Assembly: GCF_900156265.1 (NCBI RefSeq)
Contig: NZ_FTNE01000003.1
Coordinates: 62,001-126,000, forward strand
Direction of reading: 5' to 3'
Length of the DNA stretch: 64,000 nt
Origin: Acidiphilium rubrum
GTDB lineage: Bacteria; Pseudomonadota; Alphaproteobacteria; Acetobacterales; Acetobacteraceae
The notes under the pieces are model-generated. The model ran no database searches. It was not told the DNA's origin and was given only the letters and a program-made list of their open reading frames with translations. The first letter of the stretch is position 1. Each line of letters begins with the position of its first letter. Below, one piece after another: positions 63,249 through 64,000 of this stretch. A program made the translations under genes and the position numbers.

Positions 63249-63940
63249 CGCCGCCGCCCGGCTGCATCCCGCCCGGCATCGGTCTGCGCATCGTGGGTGA
63301 TGTCCACGGCGACGCCAAAGGCTTCGCCGCGGCAGCGGCGACCGATCGGTTCATCATCCAGCTCGGTGATCTGGTCGATGACGGGCCGGACACGCCCGGC
63401 GCGCTGCATCTGATGTTCGACCTGATCGATGCCGGGCGCGGCCTGTTCCTGCTCGGCAACCATGATTTCAAACTGGCCCGCGCGCTGCGGGGCGATGCCG
63501 TGCAGCGCGGCCCCGGCCTTGCCACCACTTTGGCCGCGCTCGATGCGGCCACCGCCGCGCGCACCCTGGCCGAAATCAGCCGCGCACCGGCGTGGCTCAC
63601 CCTGCACAGCGCACTCTGCGTCCACGGCGGGTTTCACCCCGCGATGCTCACCGAACCGGCCCCGCCGTTGCCGCCCGGCCGCGCCGGCCGCCTGCTCGCC
63701 CGCGCCCTGTTCGGCCAGACCACCGGCCGCGTCACCGGCGCCGGCAAGCCCGAACGCCTGCTCACCTGGGTCGACCGGATTCCACCGGGCATCACGGTCT
63801 ATTGCGGCCACGACCAACGCAGCGCGGATGGCCGCCCGCTGCGCCTGACCGGGGCGCTCGGCGGCGTTGCCATGTTCATGGACACCGGCGCCGGCAAAGG
63901 CGGCCATCTCTCCTGGATCGACCTGCCCCCGTTGAACTGA
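63245..63940 (+). CDS. calcineurin-like metallophosphatase
   Basis: 231 residues from GTG at 63245 (GTGA overlap with the transporter stop). An upstream frame to 63137 is not used. Metal-binding motifs: IVGDVHGDAKG, QLGDLVDDGPD, LLGNHDFKLAR, CVHGGFHPAM and VYCGHDQ. It is similar in pattern to Ser/Thr-phosphatase or Ap4A-hydrolase-like enzymes; the substrate is unknown. It is last in the run. The remaining 60 bases of the window hold no gene. Confidence 0.8.
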   Translation: MTPPPGCIPPGIGLRIVGDVHGDAKGFAAAAATDRFIIQLGDLVDDGPDTPGALHLMFDLIDAGRGLFLLGNHDFKLARALRGDAVQRGPGLATTLAALDAATAARTLAEISRAPAWLTLHSALCVHGGFHPAMLTEPAPPLPPGRAGRLLARALFGQTTGRVTGAGKPERLLTWVDRIPPGITVYCGHDQRSADGRPLRLTGALGGVAMFMDTGAGKGGHLSWIDLPPLN

Positions 63941-64000
63941 GCCGGGTTTCGTGCCCTAAACCCCGGCATTCATGACACCGCTATCACTGACAGGACTCGA

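Overview
The window looks like a high-GC alphaproteobacterial chromosome, most likely Acetobacteraceae/Rhodospirillales and Acidiphilium-like. This is inferred from gene content, not from a database search. The pointers are an alphaproteobacterial LexA box (GAAC-N7-GAAC) before recA, the order recA-alaS, a TrcR/DUF1013 regulator, DUF2125 and DUF465 proteins, and CCA-encoding tRNA genes. Most genes are tightly packed with ATGA, GTGA or TTGA stop/start overlaps.

Layout. 1-8.4 kb: a cut-off DUF2125 gene, MaoC hydratase-ribF, a large GAF-GGDEF-EAL protein, tRNA-Ser, dcd and murA. 8.4-9.9 kb: a long nested palindromic repeat, then tRNA-Gly, tRNA-Trp, secE and nusG on the minus strand. 9.7-18.3 kb: a 12-codon ORF with a perfect ribosome binding site, a GNAT acetyltransferase, an SDR reductase, an AidB-like acyl-CoA dehydrogenase, galM, recA and alaS. 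18.3-26.2 kb: a glycan-modification block with a GtrB/CsbB-like GT2, two tandem YfhO-like membrane proteins and a divergent DUF2142 protein. 26.3-32 kb: an S9 peptidase, a VC0807-type membrane protein, a second copy of the nested palindrome, and a TRAP transporter with fused DctQ-DctM. 32.3-41.3 kb: miaB-phoH-ybeY-corC, a secreted hydrolase, two lipoproteins, a PPOX protein, a DUF393 protein and a threonine dehydratase.

41.5-44.9 kb is an accessory patch. It holds the tail of a dead IS5-type transposase, an AT-rich nuclease-like orphan, and three small unknown or DUF3592 genes bracketed by two decayed direct repeats that read as a Rap1a/Tai-like domain. 44.9-50.5 kb: an unknown protein, a PEP-CTERM protein with a near-perfect sigma-54 promoter, moaA, trcR, two DUF465 genes and purEK.

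50.5-57.2 kb carries the complete ligase-associated DNA damage module (ATP-dependent ligase, metallo-beta-lactamase-fold exonuclease, Lhr-type helicase, PdeM phosphoesterase), interrupted by a methyltransferase gene and studded with AT-rich palindromic repeats. 57.2-63.9 kb is one overlapping operon: photolyase, FAD oxidoreductase, DUF1365, Cfa-type methyltransferase, GPH/MFS transporter and metallophosphatase. It resembles the light/singlet-oxygen lipid-modification clusters of other Alphaproteobacteria.

Two dispersed repeat families stand out. One has six short palindromes (AAGCACTTCTTTTTT core). The other has two long composite palindromes whose central stems differ in sequence but keep base pairing. 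No CRISPR array, rRNA operon or prophage was seen.
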